Under the pieces are notes generated by a model, which saw nothing but the letters and a program-made list of their open reading frames with translations, did no database searches and was not told the DNA's origin. A program made the position numbers and the translations under genes. Positions 44,867 through 56,570 of a stretch of 64,000 nt of DNA are shown one piece after another. Each line of letters begins with the position of its first letter. The stretch's first letter is position 1. Origin of the DNA: Dama dama (taxonomy: Eukaryota; Chordata; Mammalia; Artiodactyla; Cervidae); assembly GCF_033118175.1 (NCBI RefSeq), contig NC_083685.1, forward strand, positions 116,936,001 through 117,000,000, in the 5' to 3' direction.

Positions 44867-45841
44867 TGAGCAAGCATTTATTCTGTGGCCCTGTGGTAAG
44901 CCAAAAGCTGTTTTTCATTAAACGGTAATAGTTATTTGCACAGGATGGCATAGCTTTTTTACAAAATGCTAGAGATCTGTCCAGAGTTCACCTAAAGTTG
45001 TGCAGTAACCATGCAAGCATCCCTAACTAGCACTGATACATCAAGCACTTGGGTTATATAACCCAAGTGGCAAAGCAGCTGTTACAACAGCCCATAAGTG
45101 TTGCAGAGCCTTCAACTGTTGTGAGCCTCCTCACATCAAACAGTCTTGGTAAATGGTTCATAATTGCCTACCCAAAGGAGGTACAGATTGCTTCAAAATT
45201 CCAAAGAGGTCTCCTGGGCATGGTACCTCTTTCTCAGTATTAAAAGAGAGTAGGTACAGCACCTTCTTCACCTTGGAAGGGATGTCTTGAATTCCTCAAA
45301 ACCGTAGGACTCACAGAAATTTTACCAGTGTGGAAGACCTGTGAGTTTCTGTGGAATTTATTTCCCGCCCTCTGGCATGCATGTATTTTATCACAGTGTT
45401 TAGATCAGTTGCTGCCTCTTGTTCGCCAAGTCTTATCAGCATGAAATTATCAAAGTAGTAGGCCAGCATGGTGCCCTTATAGAATAGAAAGGCAGTTAAG
45501 GTCCCTGTGGATTAGATTATTACTAAGAGCAGGAGAATTAGTAGGTAAACACAGTGAAAATGTATAGCTGGCCCTGTAGCTGAATGCTTACTGTTTATGA
45601 TGACCTCATTCTCAGGTCTATAGCTTCAAACCTTGTGCCAGGAGTATGTTGATTTCTTTAGGAACAAAATCATACCTAAAGCAGCAGCAGCAGTGGTATT
45701 CACAACCTGAACAAGTTGCAGAAATTCACTGTCATTCTCCAAGATGTGTCTATCTTCTACACAGGCCATGTAGATGAGTAGAATAGGGATATAGTAAGAA
45801 TCGTCATCCTTGACTCCTTCCAGGGTTTAGTGATTGGATCA
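44867..45841 (-). mobile_element. ERVL-type endogenous retrovirus relic, RT part
   Basis: Reverse remnant of ERVL pol. Plus-strand words include 'ttatttgcacaggatggcat', 'acaaaatgctagagatctgt', 'atcagcatgaaattatcaaa', 'aatgtatagctggccctgta' and 'cactgtcattctccaagatg', in the order expected for the RT and its upstream part. It is interrupted by stops and small indels and cut off at 45841 by a young L1. It is a fossil without coding capacity. Confidence 0.65.
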
Positions 45842-45853
45842 TACTTTTTATCT

Positions 45854-48627
45854 TTTTTTTTTTTTTTTTTGTAGTACATTTATTTTTTTCCATTTATTTT
45901 TAATAGTTGGAATCTAATTACTTTACAATATTGTAGTGGTTTTTGCCATACATTGACATGAATCAGCCATGGATTTACATGTATTCCCCATCCACATCCC
46001 CCCTCCCACCTCCCTCCCCACCCCATCCCTCTGGGTCTTCCCAGTGCACCAGCCCTGAGCACTTGTCTCACACATCCAACCTGGGCTGGTGATCTGTTTC
46101 ACCCTTGATAATATATATGTTTCAATGCTGTTCTCTCAAAATATCCCACCCTCGCCTTCTCCCACAGAGTCTAAAAGTCCGTTCTGTACATCTCTGTCTC
46201 TTTTTCTGTTTTGCATGTAGGGTTATCGTTACCATCTTTCTAAATTCCATATATATGGGTTAGTATACTGTATTGGTCTTTATCTTTCTGGCTTACTTCA
46301 CTCTGTATAATGGGCTCCAGTTTCATCCATCTTATTAGAACTGATTCAAATGAATTCTTTTTAATGGCTGAGTAATATTCCATGGTGTATATGTACCACA
46401 GCTTCCTTATCCATTCGTCTGCTGATGGGCATCTAGGTTGCTTCCATGTCCTGGCTATTATAAACAGTGCTGCGATGAACATTGGGGTGCACGTGTCTCT
46501 TTCAGATCTGGTTTCCTCGGTGTGTATGCCCAGGAGTGGTATTGCTGGGTCATATGGCAGTTCTATTTCCAGTTTTTTAAGGAGTCCCCACACTGTTCTC
46601 CATAGTGGCTGTACTAGTTTGCATTCCCACCAACAGTGTAAGAGAGGGTTCCCTTTTCTCCATACCCTCTCCAGCATTTATTGCTTGTAGACTTTTGGAT
46701 AGCAGCCATCCTGACTGGCGTGTAATGGTACCTCATTGTGGTTTTGATTTGCATTTCTCTGATAATGAGTGATGTTGAGCATCTTTTCATGTGTTTGTTA
46801 GTCATCTGTATGTCTTCTTTGGAGAAATGTCTGTTTAGTTCTTTGGCCCATTTTTTGATTGGGTCATTTATTTTTCTGGAATTGAGCTGCAGGGGTTGCT
46901 TGTATATTTTTGAGATTAATCCTTTGTCTGTTTCTTCATTTGCTATTATTTTCTCCCATTTTGAGGGCTGTCTTTTCACCTTGCTTATAGTTTCCTTTGT
47001 TGTGCAAAAGCTTTTAAGTTTCATTAGGTCCCATTTGTTTATATTTGCTTTTATTTCCAATATTCTGGGAGGTGGGTCATAGAGGATCTTGCTGTGGTTT
47101 ATGTCGGAGAGTGTTTTGCCTATGTTCTCCTCTAGGAGTTTTATAGTTTCTGGTCTTACATTTAGATCTTTAATCCATTTTGAGTTTATTTTTGTGTATG
47201 GTGTTAGAAAGTGTTCTAGTTTCATTCTTTTACAAGTGGTTGACCAGTTTTCCCAGCACCACTTGTTAAAGAGGTTGTCTTTTTTCCATTGTATATTCTT
47301 GCCTCCTTTGTTGAAGATAAGGTGTCCACAGGTTTGTGGATTTATCTCTGGGCTTTCTGTTCTGTTCCATTGATCTATATTTCTGTCTTTGTGCCAGTAC
47401 CATACTGTCTTGATGACTGTGGCTTTGTAGTATAGTCTGAAGTCAGGCAGGTTGATTCCTCCAGTTCCATTCTTCTTTTTCAAGATTACTTTGGCTATTT
47501 GAGGTTTTTTTTGTATTTCCATACAAATTGTGAAATTATTTGTTCTAGTTCTGTGAAAAATACCATTGGTAGCTTGATAGGGATTGCATTGAATATATAG
47601 ATTGCTTTGGGTAGTATAGTCATTTTGACAATATTGATTCTTCCAATCCATGAACACGGTATATTTCTTCATCTGTTTGTGTCCTCTTTGATTTCTTTCA
47701 TCAGTGTTGTATAGTTTTCTATGTATAGTTCTTTTGTTTCTTTAGGTAGATATACTCCTAAGTATTTTATTCTTTTTGTTGCAATGGTGAATGGTATTAT
47801 TTCCTTAATTTCTCATTCTGTTGTCTCATTGTTAGTGTATAGGAATGCAAGGGATTTCTGTGTGTTAATTTTATATCCTGCAACTTTACTGTATTCATTG
47901 ATTAGCTCTAGTAATTTTCTGGTAGATTCTTTAGGGTTTTCTATGTAGAGGATCATGTCATCTGCAAACAGCGAGAGTTTCACTTCTTCTTTTCCTATCT
48001 GGATTCCTTTTACTTCTTTTTCTCTTCTGATTGCTGTGGCCAAAACCTCCAAATGTTTTGAATTTGAATAGTATGTTGAATAGTAGTGGTGAGAGTGGGC
48101 ACCCTTGTCTTGTTCCTGATTTTAGGGGAAATGCTTTCAATTTTTCACCGTTGAGGGTAATGCTTGCTGTGGGTTGTCATATATAGCTTTTATTATGTTG
48201 AGGTATGTTCCTTCTATTCCTGCTTTCTGGAGAGTTTTAATCATAAATGGATGTTGAATTTTGTCAAAGGCTTTTTCTGTATCTACTGAGATAATCATAT
48301 GGTTTTTATCTTTTAATTTGTTAATGTGGTGTATTACATTGATTGTTTTGTGGATATTATAGAATCCTTGCATTCCTGGGATAAAGCCCACTTGGTCATG
48401 ATGTATGATTTTTTTAATATGTTGTTGGATTCTGTTTGCTAGAGTTTTGTTAAGGATTTTTGCATCTATGTTCATCAGTGATATTGGCCTGTAGTTTTCT
48501 TTTTTTGTGGCATCTTTGTCTGGTTTTGGGATTAGAGTGATGGTGGCCTCATAGAATGAGTTTGGAAGTTTACCTTCTTCTGCAATTTTCTGGAAGAGTT
48601 TGAGTAAGATAGGTGTTAGCTCTTCTC
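45854..48627 (-). mobile_element. Young L1, 5'-truncated 2.8 kb copy
   Basis: Antisense L1 from the poly(A) (T run 45853-45870) to mid-ORF2, flanked by a perfect 12-bp duplication tactttttatct (45842-45853 and 48628-48639). Compared with the full-length copy it differs visibly more than the 13123-14261 copy does, so it is somewhat older or of another subfamily. Confidence 0.95.
46240..48600 (-). pseudogene. L1 ORF2 pseudogene, C-terminal two thirds
   Basis: The ORF2 frame is split into pieces at 48475-48137, 48140-47958, 48052-47813, 47672-46614 and 46677-46240. Breaks include a two-base gain (agag) near 46642-46646 and about 15 extra bases near 48048-48070, just downstream in ORF2 of SGTRQGCPLSPLLFNI. 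The FADDMILYIENPKESTRKLL block and the C-terminal cysteine-rich zone are present but in separate frames (the latter as CWRGYGEKG, with the second Cys changed to Tyr). No functional RT can result. Confidence 0.9.
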
Positions 48628-48661
48628 TACTTTTTATCTTATACTCTGGAAACTAACTGAA

Positions 48662-48790
48662 CTTCAGTACAGTAGTCATTGGCCACATATAGCTGTTGAG
48701 TATTTGAAATGTGGTTGGTGTAAAAGGAGATGTGTTGTATGCGTGAAATACACATCAGATTTTGAGACTTTCTGTCTTTCTGTTCATTCA
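48662..48790 (+). mobile_element. hAT-Charlie-type MITE relic
   Basis: 'tagtcattggccacatatag', 'tgagtatttgaaatgtggtt' and 'tgcgtgaaatacacatcaga' follow the common mammalian MITE reading 'agccactagccacatgtggc...tgaaatgtggctagtg'. The ends are missing. Confidence 0.55.
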
Positions 48791-49897
48791 AGAATGTTTG
48801 CCTTTACATATCGAAGCATTGTAATAGTTGCTTTAAGGTCTTTGGTATTTAATTAGACTGTGTAATCTTGGGAATAATATCTGTCTATTAACTTATCCTT
48901 CTCATGTTGAGATGTTCTGTTTCTTCGTATGCCATATGATTTTGGATTATATCCTGGATGTTTTCAGTGTTATGATATGTGACCCTAGGTTTTATTTAAG
49001 TTCTAAGGAGAATGTTTTGTCTGTCTCTCTGTATGCATGTGTGTGTGTGTGTGTGTGTGTGTATGTCAGTAGCTAGTTGACCAGATTATATTCAGGCACA
49101 AATTTCTACCTGCATTTTGGGACCTGTGGTTCCAATGTCTGTTCAGTTTTCTGAGTGTTTCATGTGATTCAGTGTCCATTCTGAGACCAGAGTGGTAGTA
49201 AGTACATCTTATTGCTCTGTTCTGAAATCCTGTGGTAAGGCTGTTTATGGTCATACCATGCACGCGGAACTCAGAAGTGAGCCCAGAAGTTCATATACAA
49301 CTTGATGGGATTGTTTGCTTGTTATTCCTCCATACCCCAGTGTTACCAACATTTTCCAGTCCTCAGACTCTCCTTTAGCCCTCTGGCTAAAAACTAGAGA
49401 CTCTTAATTTTTCCATTCCACTGTTCAGTTCCTATGACTGTGTCTGTATCCAGGTCAAGTGATAAGAGGCAGAGAGATTCAAAAATCAATGAGGACTTGC
49501 CTCAAATTCTTGGGATTATAATTCCTGGGGTCATAAAAGAGAGTTCCCTTCTCCTAGAGTTCGAGGTACCTGCCCAATCAGCATGAACATCTCTTTGCTG
49601 CTACTGCTGTAGAATTGGTTGGATACCAGAAGAGAAGAGAAGGGAGAAAAGAGGGATTTCCCCTAGTCTCTCACACCAACATGTACCCCCCCTTTCATTT
49701 TCCTCATTAGAAAGGGAGGGATTTTCTTGGAGTTCTTTCTTAACCTCATGTACACTTCTGAATTTGGGGCTGTCTTTGAGTCCAGGCCAGGCAATACCTG
49801 AGAAAAAACATGGTAAACTCGCACAACTTCAGTGGGACTTCATATTCTGTGCTCCTTTCTGAATCTACCTGCTACTGTTTATTTTCGTAGTCTTCAG
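48791..49897. other. Degenerate sequence with a (GT)n microsatellite
   Basis: A (GT)n run lies at 49038-49066. The flanks ('ttttggattatatcctggat', 'gttttcagtgttatgatatg') loosely resemble the 5' part of old antisense L1s, but I would not assign them firmly. No coding potential. Confidence 0.35.
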
Positions 49898-50213
49898 ATA
49901 GCTTCCCTGATAGCTCAGTTGGTAAAGAATCCACCTGCAATGAAGGAGACCCCAGTTCGATTCCTTGATGGGGAACATCCCTTGGAGAAGGGATAGGCTA
50001 CCCACTCCAGTATTCTTGGGCTTCCCTGGTCGCTCAGCTGGTAAAGAATCCGCCTGTAATGCGGGAGACTTAGGTTCAATCCTTATGTTGGGAAGATCCC
50101 CTGGAGAAGGGAAAGGCTACCCATTCCAGTATTTTTGCCTGGAGAATTCCATGGACTGTATAGCCCATGGGATCACAAAGAGTCGGACATGACTGAGCGA
50201 CTTTGACTTGATG
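49898..50213 (+). mobile_element. Bov-tA SINE with two tRNA-like heads
   Basis: Forward dimeric-head Bov-tA: a first head at 49898-50018, 'gggcttccctggtcgctcag' starting a second head at 50019, then the body to 'cggacatgactgagcgactt'. It has the same architecture as the reverse copy at 2197-2514. Confidence 0.9.
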
Positions 50214-50224
50214 CATTCTTTTTG

Positions 50225-51303
50225 TTTGTTTGGTTTTTGTTTGTATATTTATTTTTACTAGATTTTATATTTTAGAGTAGTTTCAGTTTCACAGCAGAAT
50301 TGAGTGGAAAGTACCAAGAGTTTCTGTTTGCCTCTCGTGCTCACACACCCACAGCCTCCCCTACCATAATGGCACTTTTGTTACAATAGGTGACCCTGCA
50401 TTGACACATCATTATCACCCAAAGTTCATAGTTTACATTATGGTTCACTCTTGATACTATACATTCTATGGATTCTGACAAATACATAATGATATATATC
50501 TACTATTATAGTATCATATAGAATGGCTTCCCTGCCCTAAAAATCCTCTATACTAACATCATTTCTATAGTCTAAAATAAATATAAACAGCAAGTAATCA
50601 GCATTAGCAAAAAAAAAAACCATAAAGAAAAAAATGCACATTAAAATGATGTATAACCTAAATATGTTTATTTAATAATGTATTCTTAAGAAAAAAAAAA
50701 AAAAAACCTATTCTAATAGCCTTCCCTCCCTACAGTCCCTGGGAACCACTAATCTTTTTACTGTTTCCATAGTTTTGCCTGTTCCAAAATGTCATATAGT
50801 TGAAATCATACAGTATGTACCCTTTTGCTATTGGCTTCTTTCACTTAGTAATATACATTTAAGGTTCCTCCATGACATCTCATGATTTGTTAGCTCATTT
50901 CTTTTTAATGCTGAATAATATCAGTTGTTTGGATGTACTAGTGTATCTATCCATTCACCTACTGAAAGGGCATCTTGGTTGCTTCCAGGTTTTGACAGTT
51001 GTTAATAAAGCTGCCATTAATATCCTTGTGCAGGGTTTTGTGTTGATATATGTTTTCAGTTCATTGGGTAAATGCCAAAGAGTGTGACTGCTGGATTGAA
51101 AGGTGAGAGTTTGTTTAGTTTTGTAAGAAACTGCCAAGTTGTCTTCCAAAGTAGTTGTACCGTTTTTCATTCTCACCAGCAGTGAATGAGAGATCCTGTT
51201 GCTCCACATCCTCACCAGCATTTGGTGTTTTCAGTGCTTTGGATTTTGGCTGTTCTAATAGGTGTGCAGTGGTATCTTGTGTTGTTTTAATATATAATTC
51301 TCT
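50225..51303 (-). mobile_element. Old L1, 3' UTR and ORF2 C-terminus
   Basis: Reverse old L1: 'tttacattatggttcactct', 'catacagtatgtaccctttt', 'gcatcttggttgcttccagg', 'ctccacatcctcaccagcat' and 'ggctgttctaataggtgtgc' follow the L1 3' region. It is split at 51304 by a BovB copy and resumes at 52458. A-rich runs lie at 50610-50619 and 50692-50706. Confidence 0.75.
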
Positions 51304-51311
51304 AATGACAT

Positions 51312-52449
51312 TGCCAACATTCGCTGGATCACCGAAAAAGCAGGAGAGTTCCAGAAAAACGTATATTTCTGCTTTATTGACTATGCCAAAGCCTTTGACT
51401 ATGGATCATAATAAACTGTGGAAAATTCTGAAAGAGATGGGCATACAGACCATCTGACCTGCCTCTTGAGAAACCTATATGCAGGTCAGGAAGCAACAGT
51501 TATAACTGGGCATGGAACAACAGACTGGTTCCAAATAGGAAAAGGAGTACGTCAAGGCTGTATATTGTCACCCTGCTTATTTTACTTATATGCAGAGTAC
51601 ATCGTGAGAAACGCTGAGCTAGATGAAGCACAAGCTGGAATCAAGATTGCCAGGAGAAGTATCAATAATCTCAGATATGCAGATGACACCACCCTTATGG
51701 CAGAAAGTGAAGAGGAACTAAAAAGCCTCTTCATGAAAGTGAAGGAGAAGAGTGAAAAAATTGGCTTAAAGCTTAACATTCAGAAAACTAAGATCATGGC
51801 GTCTGGTCCCATCACTTAATGGAAAATAGATAGGGAAACAGTGGAAACAGTGTCAGACTTTATTTTTGGGGCTCCAGAATCACTGCAGATGGTGATTGCA
51901 GCCATGAAATTAAAAGACACTTACTCCTTGGAAGCAAAGTTATGACCAACCTAGATAGCATATTAAAAAGCAGAGACTTTACTTTGCCAACAAAGGTCCG
52001 TCTAGTCAAGGCTATGGTTTTTCCAGTGGTCATGTATGGATGTGAGAGCTGGACTGTGAAGAAAGCTGAGCGCCGAAGAATTGATGCTTTTGAACTGTGG
52101 TGTTAGAGAAGACTCTTGAGAGTCCCTTGGACTGCAAGGAGATCCAGCCAGTCCATCCTGAAGGAGATCAGTTCTGGGTGTTCATTGGAAGGACTGATGT
52201 TGAAGCTGAAACTCCAATACTTTGGCCACGTCATGCGAAGAGTTGACTCATTGGGAAAGACCCTGATGCTGGGAGGGATTGGGGGCAGGAGGAGAAGGGG
52301 ACGACAGAGGATGAGATAGCTGGATGGCATCACCTACTCAATGGACATGTATTTGATTAAACTCCAGGAGTTGGTGATGGACAGGGAGGCCTGGCGAGCT
52401 GTGATTCATGGGGTTGCAAAGAGTCGGACACCACTGAGCAACTGAACTG
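51312..52449 (+). mobile_element. BovB LINE, 5'-truncated 1.1 kb copy
   Basis: Forward BovB starting in the RT (tgccaacattcgctggatca) and ending at 52449, flanked by an 8-bp duplication aatgacat (51304-51311 and 52450-52457). The frame 51418-51819 is open through KGVRQGCILSPCLFYLYAEY and an intact RYADDTTLM box, then stops at ITSW (taatgg). Confidence 0.95.
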
Positions 52450-52457
52450 AATGACAT

Positions 52458-53395
52458 ATGGTGTTCAATATCTTCTTCATATGCTTATTTGCTTCTATAG
52501 TGAGGTGTCTGTTCAGGTCTTTTGCCCCTGTTTTAATTTTTTTTTTCTTGTCATTGAGTTTGTATACTTTGGATATTTTTAAATTTTTAAATATTTCTAC
52601 CAGTATGAAGCTTGGCTTCTCATTTTCTTAGTAATGTCTTTCACAGAGCAGACATTATCAATTTTAATGAAGTCTAGATCATCAGTTATTTCTTTCATGA
52701 ATCATGCCTTTGGGACTGTTTCTGAAATCTTATCACCATACTCAAGGTTATCTAGATTTTCCACATGATATTCCAGGAGTTTTAACACTTTTGCACATTA
52801 CATTTAACTCTGTAACCCATTTTGAGTTAATTTTTTGTGAAGGATGTAAGGTCTATGTCTAAATTTATTCTTTGAATTATGGATGTCCAGTTGTCTAAAG
52901 ATCATGTCTTGAAAAGACTTAATCTTTTCTCCATTGTGTTGCTTTTGCTCCTTTGGCTAGATTTATGTGGGTCTGTTCTGGGCTTTCTATTCTATTGCAT
53001 TGATTTCTTTGTCTATTCTTTCATCAGTACTACACTGTCTTGATTACTGTAGCTTTGTAGTATGTCTTGGAAATTCAGTAGTGTCAGTCCTCCATCTTTG
53101 TTCTTCTCCTTCAAATATCAGGTTGGCTATTCTGGGTCTTTTGCCTCTCCACGTTAATGATAGAATCAAGGTCAACAAAATAAATTACTGGGATTTAATT
53201 GGGTTTGTAGTAAGTCTATTAGTTTCAGGAGAATTGACATTTTTATAGTTTTGATTCTGTGCATTCATGAATGTGGAGTTTCTCTCCATTTATTTTAGAT
53301 CTTCTTTGACCTCTTTCATCAAGAGGTTTTGTAGTCTTCCTCATAGATCTTCTGTACATTTTGTTAGAATTATACCTAAGTATTTCACTTTTTAA
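52458..53395 (-). mobile_element. Old L1, continuation of ORF2
   Basis: Reverse old L1 resuming after BovB: 'gtgaggtgtctgttcaggtc', 'tgtaacccattttgagttaa', 'ttctattctattgcattgat', 'gattactgtagctttgtagt' and 'ttcttctccttcaaatatca'. It ends near 53395; 53396-53640 is not assigned. Confidence 0.75.
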
Positions 53396-53639
53396 ATCCA
53401 CAATTTTATAACTTCAACATCCTTGCCATATCTGAGGCTGGTCTGATGCATGTACTATCTCCTTGTACTGGGTTGTTTTGTTTGTTTAAGTGTGCCTTGT
53501 AAGTTTCTGCTCAAAGGTGAACTTAGTATACTGGATAAAATTAACTGCAGTAAATAGTAATGTAATTTTAATGTGGGAGTAGGGTGGGCAGCATCTTTAG
53601 TCCTTTGATTTTGGTGAGCTTGTGCCCCTGGACTGTGAA

Positions 53640-54230
53640 CTTTGCAAGTGCCTCTGAGTTATTGTGTTCCATTGATTTTGTGTCCATTTCTTTTGCCAAT
53701 ACCACCTGCTTTCTAGATTGCAGTAACTTTACTTTAGTCTTGAAGTTAGGTACTGCGAGAGTCCAAACATTGATTTGATTGTTCAGAATTAGTCTATCCT
53801 AGCCCCTTTATTTTTATGTAAAAATTTAAAGTCAGCTTTTTGATTTCTACAAAAATAATTGCCCACTGGATTTTCATTTGGATTACTTTTAATCTATAGA
53901 TCAGTTTGATACTTAGCATCATAAAATCTTATGATCCACGAACATAGTATATCTCTTCATTTAGGTCATCAATTTCTTTCATCAATGTTTTGTAGTTTTT
54001 AGCATACAAATATTATACATATTTTGTTAGATTTATTCCTGATTTCATGTTTTTAACGGTGCTATTTTAATGTTACTGGTTTAATTTTTTTTATTTTCCA
54101 CATATTCATTGCTGGAATATAGAAAGACACCTGCTTCTTGTATATGGACTCTGTAACCTTTGAGTTTGCCTAACTCACCTTTTTTTTTGCTAGTGGCTTT
54201 TTTTTTGGTAGATTTTTCAAAATTTTTTAC
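53640..54230 (-). mobile_element. Second old L1 fragment, ORF2
   Basis: 'ttgattttgtgtccatttct', 'ctttagtcttgaagttaggt', 'atcaatgttttgtagttttt' and 'gtatatggactctgtaacct' repeat the ORF2 zone already seen at about 52990-53340, so this is a separate old L1 insertion or a duplication. 54231-54514 is unassigned AT-rich sequence. Confidence 0.55.
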
Positions 54231-54514
54231 CGAGGTAGTCATGCTATCTGGTACATGACCCTGTGCTAGTTATTACTCTTCTCTTGGCCTGTTTCCTGCT
54301 TGATATATGGACTTGTTATGAGACTATTACTGAGTAATGGAGTGATATAAGTTAAAAGGACTTTTGGGATAATTTTAGCCAAAACTCCTTTGTTTATGAA
54401 GTATGTAAAAGCCCATTGATTTTAAGTTTATCACTGTGCTGTGTTTTGTTTCTCTGAGTACTTTTTAAGAATAAGCTTTTAATAACATATTAAACTGGAA
54501 AATTCACAGATTTT

Positions 54515-54590
54515 ATCAAAAGCCTTTAGCATGATAATTCACTGAATTATATGTACAGTTCAGTGAATTATCATGCTAAATGCTTTTGAT
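54515..54590. repeat. 32-bp near-perfect inverted repeat
   Basis: The arm 54515-54546 is the reverse complement of the arm 54559-54590 at 31 of 32 positions; the one mismatch is the C at 54524 (cctttagc) against atttagc. The 12-base loop is ttatatgtacag. As single-stranded DNA or RNA it would form a long stable hairpin. It is not part of a transposon end that I recognise. Confidence 0.95.
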
Positions 54591-55019
54591 TTATAAGTTT
54601 TATTTGTGGTCATTTATGCAACTTGAAAAATTAGAAGGCAGTTCTGTAGAACAGGTATGGCCTTTGGCTAAAGAATTTCTTTATTAACTTGGACTTTAAT
54701 ATTTCATAATCATCTGTACTAAATATAAGACTTAGTGAAGACTGAAACTTTTATTGAATCATAATTGCTCCTAACATTACTTTAGTGTCCATATACTTGA
54801 TATCCTTGTGCTTTCTCAGTGCAACTTTTGAATGCTTAATTACCAGGTATCTAGCATAATTGAATTTTTTCCTGTGACATTAGCAGTTTTCTGCCCATAT
54901 CTCTATCACGTTATTTTAGTAATTTTTACTCTGAAGCAGGACAAAGTGAGTAGTAGGAAAAAGAAAGATAGAAAATGAAGACTGGATAGTTTGGGGTGCC
55001 AGTAGATCCTACCTTGCAT
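54591..55019. other. No recognised feature
   Basis: AT-rich intron with no repeat or coding potential seen. Confidence 0.45.
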
Positions 55020-55236
55020 GCGTGCCAGCTTGCTTCAGTCATGTCCCACTCTTTGCAATCCTGTTGACTATAGCCTGTGAGGCTCCTCTGTCCATGGGAA
55101 TCTCCAGGAAAGAATGGAGTGGGTTGCCATGCCCTTTTCCAGGGGATCTTCCCAACCCAGGGATAGAACCCGTGTCTCTTCCATCTCCTGCATTGGCAGG
55201 TGGTTTCTTTACCACTAGTACCACCTGGCAAGCCCC
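55020..55236 (-). mobile_element. Bov-tA SINE
   Basis: Reverse Bov-tA with small insertions (ctcttccatctcctgcattg) and a diverged head, 'accactagtaccacctggca'. Confidence 0.88.
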
Positions 55237-55339
55237 AGATACCATCTTACATGCTTGGTATATTGGATTTCAAATTTTTTACTTCCTTACTGGTTATAAA
55301 ATTATTCATCCATTCCTTTTACTGTGTAGCTTTTTAGTA

Positions 55340-55510
55340 TTTCCCACTGAAATGGGCCAAGTGTATTTCCATGCTCCACTGATGTCTTACTTGGACTTGG
55401 GCCAGTAAAGTGTTAGTGAACAGAGGTCTTAAATACCCTCTTCTGATTTAACTTGGTCTCTTGCAGCCCTGTGATCTTCCATGGGAAGAGTATGCCCCAC
55501 GTATTCACTG
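55340..55510 (+). mobile_element. MLT1-like LTR relic
   Basis: 'ttggacttgggccagtaaag', 'tgttagtgaacagaggtctt' and 'gtgatcttccatgggaagag' followed by tatgcccca keep the word order of MLT1 LTRs (ERVL-MaLR class). It is a partial and old copy. Confidence 0.5.
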
Positions 55511-55840
55511 AAACATATTTTTATAGTTTTTTCTCTATAGCTACAATGAGTTCAAGCACAATTTATAGGGCAGAGAAGATAGAGGGAAAATATTTTTAAG
55601 CAGAAAAGTAAACTAGGACATCCATACTGGACTAATTGCAGTATTATTCCTTAAGGAGTATTATTAGATTCTAAAATTATCAGCCAAGATTTAACATTGG
55701 AAAATTTCAAGTGAAAAGAAGTATTTCACGAAATCAAATGCATCCTTCTAGATATATATATTTTGTGTGATTTTTCTTTAATTAGGGAATTATTACACTA
55801 ATGATATACCTCTTTGTTTGTAAACATGTAAAATACTATA

Positions 55841-56046
55841 CGTGCATGTGCACGTGCTCAATTGTGTCTCTTTGTGACCCCATGGAGTGTAGCCTGCCAG
55901 ACTCCCTTGTCCATGGAATTTTCCAGGCAAGAATACTGGACTGAGTTACCATTTCCTACTCCAGGGGATCTTTCTGACCCAGGGATTGAACCTGCATCTC
56001 CTGCATTGGCAGACGGATTCTTTACCATTGAGCCACCTGGGAAGTA
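55841..56046 (-). mobile_element. Bov-tA SINE
   Basis: Reverse Bov-tA flanked by a 12-bp target-site duplication taaaatactata (55829-55840 and 56047-56058). It ends in the head 'gagccacctgggaagta'. Confidence 0.94.
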
Positions 56047-56106
56047 TAAAATACTATAATTCCATATAAATTATGGTAAAATACTATAATTCCTTATAAA
56101 TCAGTC
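56047..56106. repeat. 30-bp tandem duplication
   Basis: Two adjacent units begin with taaaatactataattcc (56047 and 56077) and continue with a/ttataaat. The first 12 bases of the unit are also the SINE's target-site duplication, so the word occurs three times around the SINE. Confidence 0.9.
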
Positions 56107-56556
56107 TCATGTCTATTTATGAAAGCCCCTAAGTTAGAAATCTGTTAAGAAAGAGACTTGATAAATAGGTTTAGGAGATATAGTATTCATCTGATCACAG
56201 CTCCAGAGAGAAAGAGAAAAGAACCATTGGAAGAGAAGAATTAGTCAACATAGCGAAAGAAAGGACCTAGTGACTAATGAGAAATAAAAAGTTAAGACCT
56301 ATTCTGGTAAAATTTCTGAAATCCAAAGATAAGGAATAAGTCCTAGATTTCTACCAACAGAAGTTTTGGGGAAAGATAAGAGTTATCTGGACTATGGTAA
56401 TAATAGAAGAAATGAAGAGAACATGGCAGATTTGAATTCTATTTGAGATTGATAACCTACAGAATAGCTATTGCATTTGTTGCAAAGGGATGTGATGGGA
56501 AGAAATGATTACTAGGTTTTTGGTTTGAGTAAATACATAAGTACGTGGTAAATATC
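56107..56556. other. No recognised feature
   Basis: Purine-rich intron sequence, no repeat or coding potential recognised. Confidence 0.45.
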
Positions 56557-56570
56557 TATGTAATATTTTT

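Noticed and set aside
49038..49066. (GT)n run as a functional element
   Set aside because: An ordinary dinucleotide microsatellite; useful as a marker at most.
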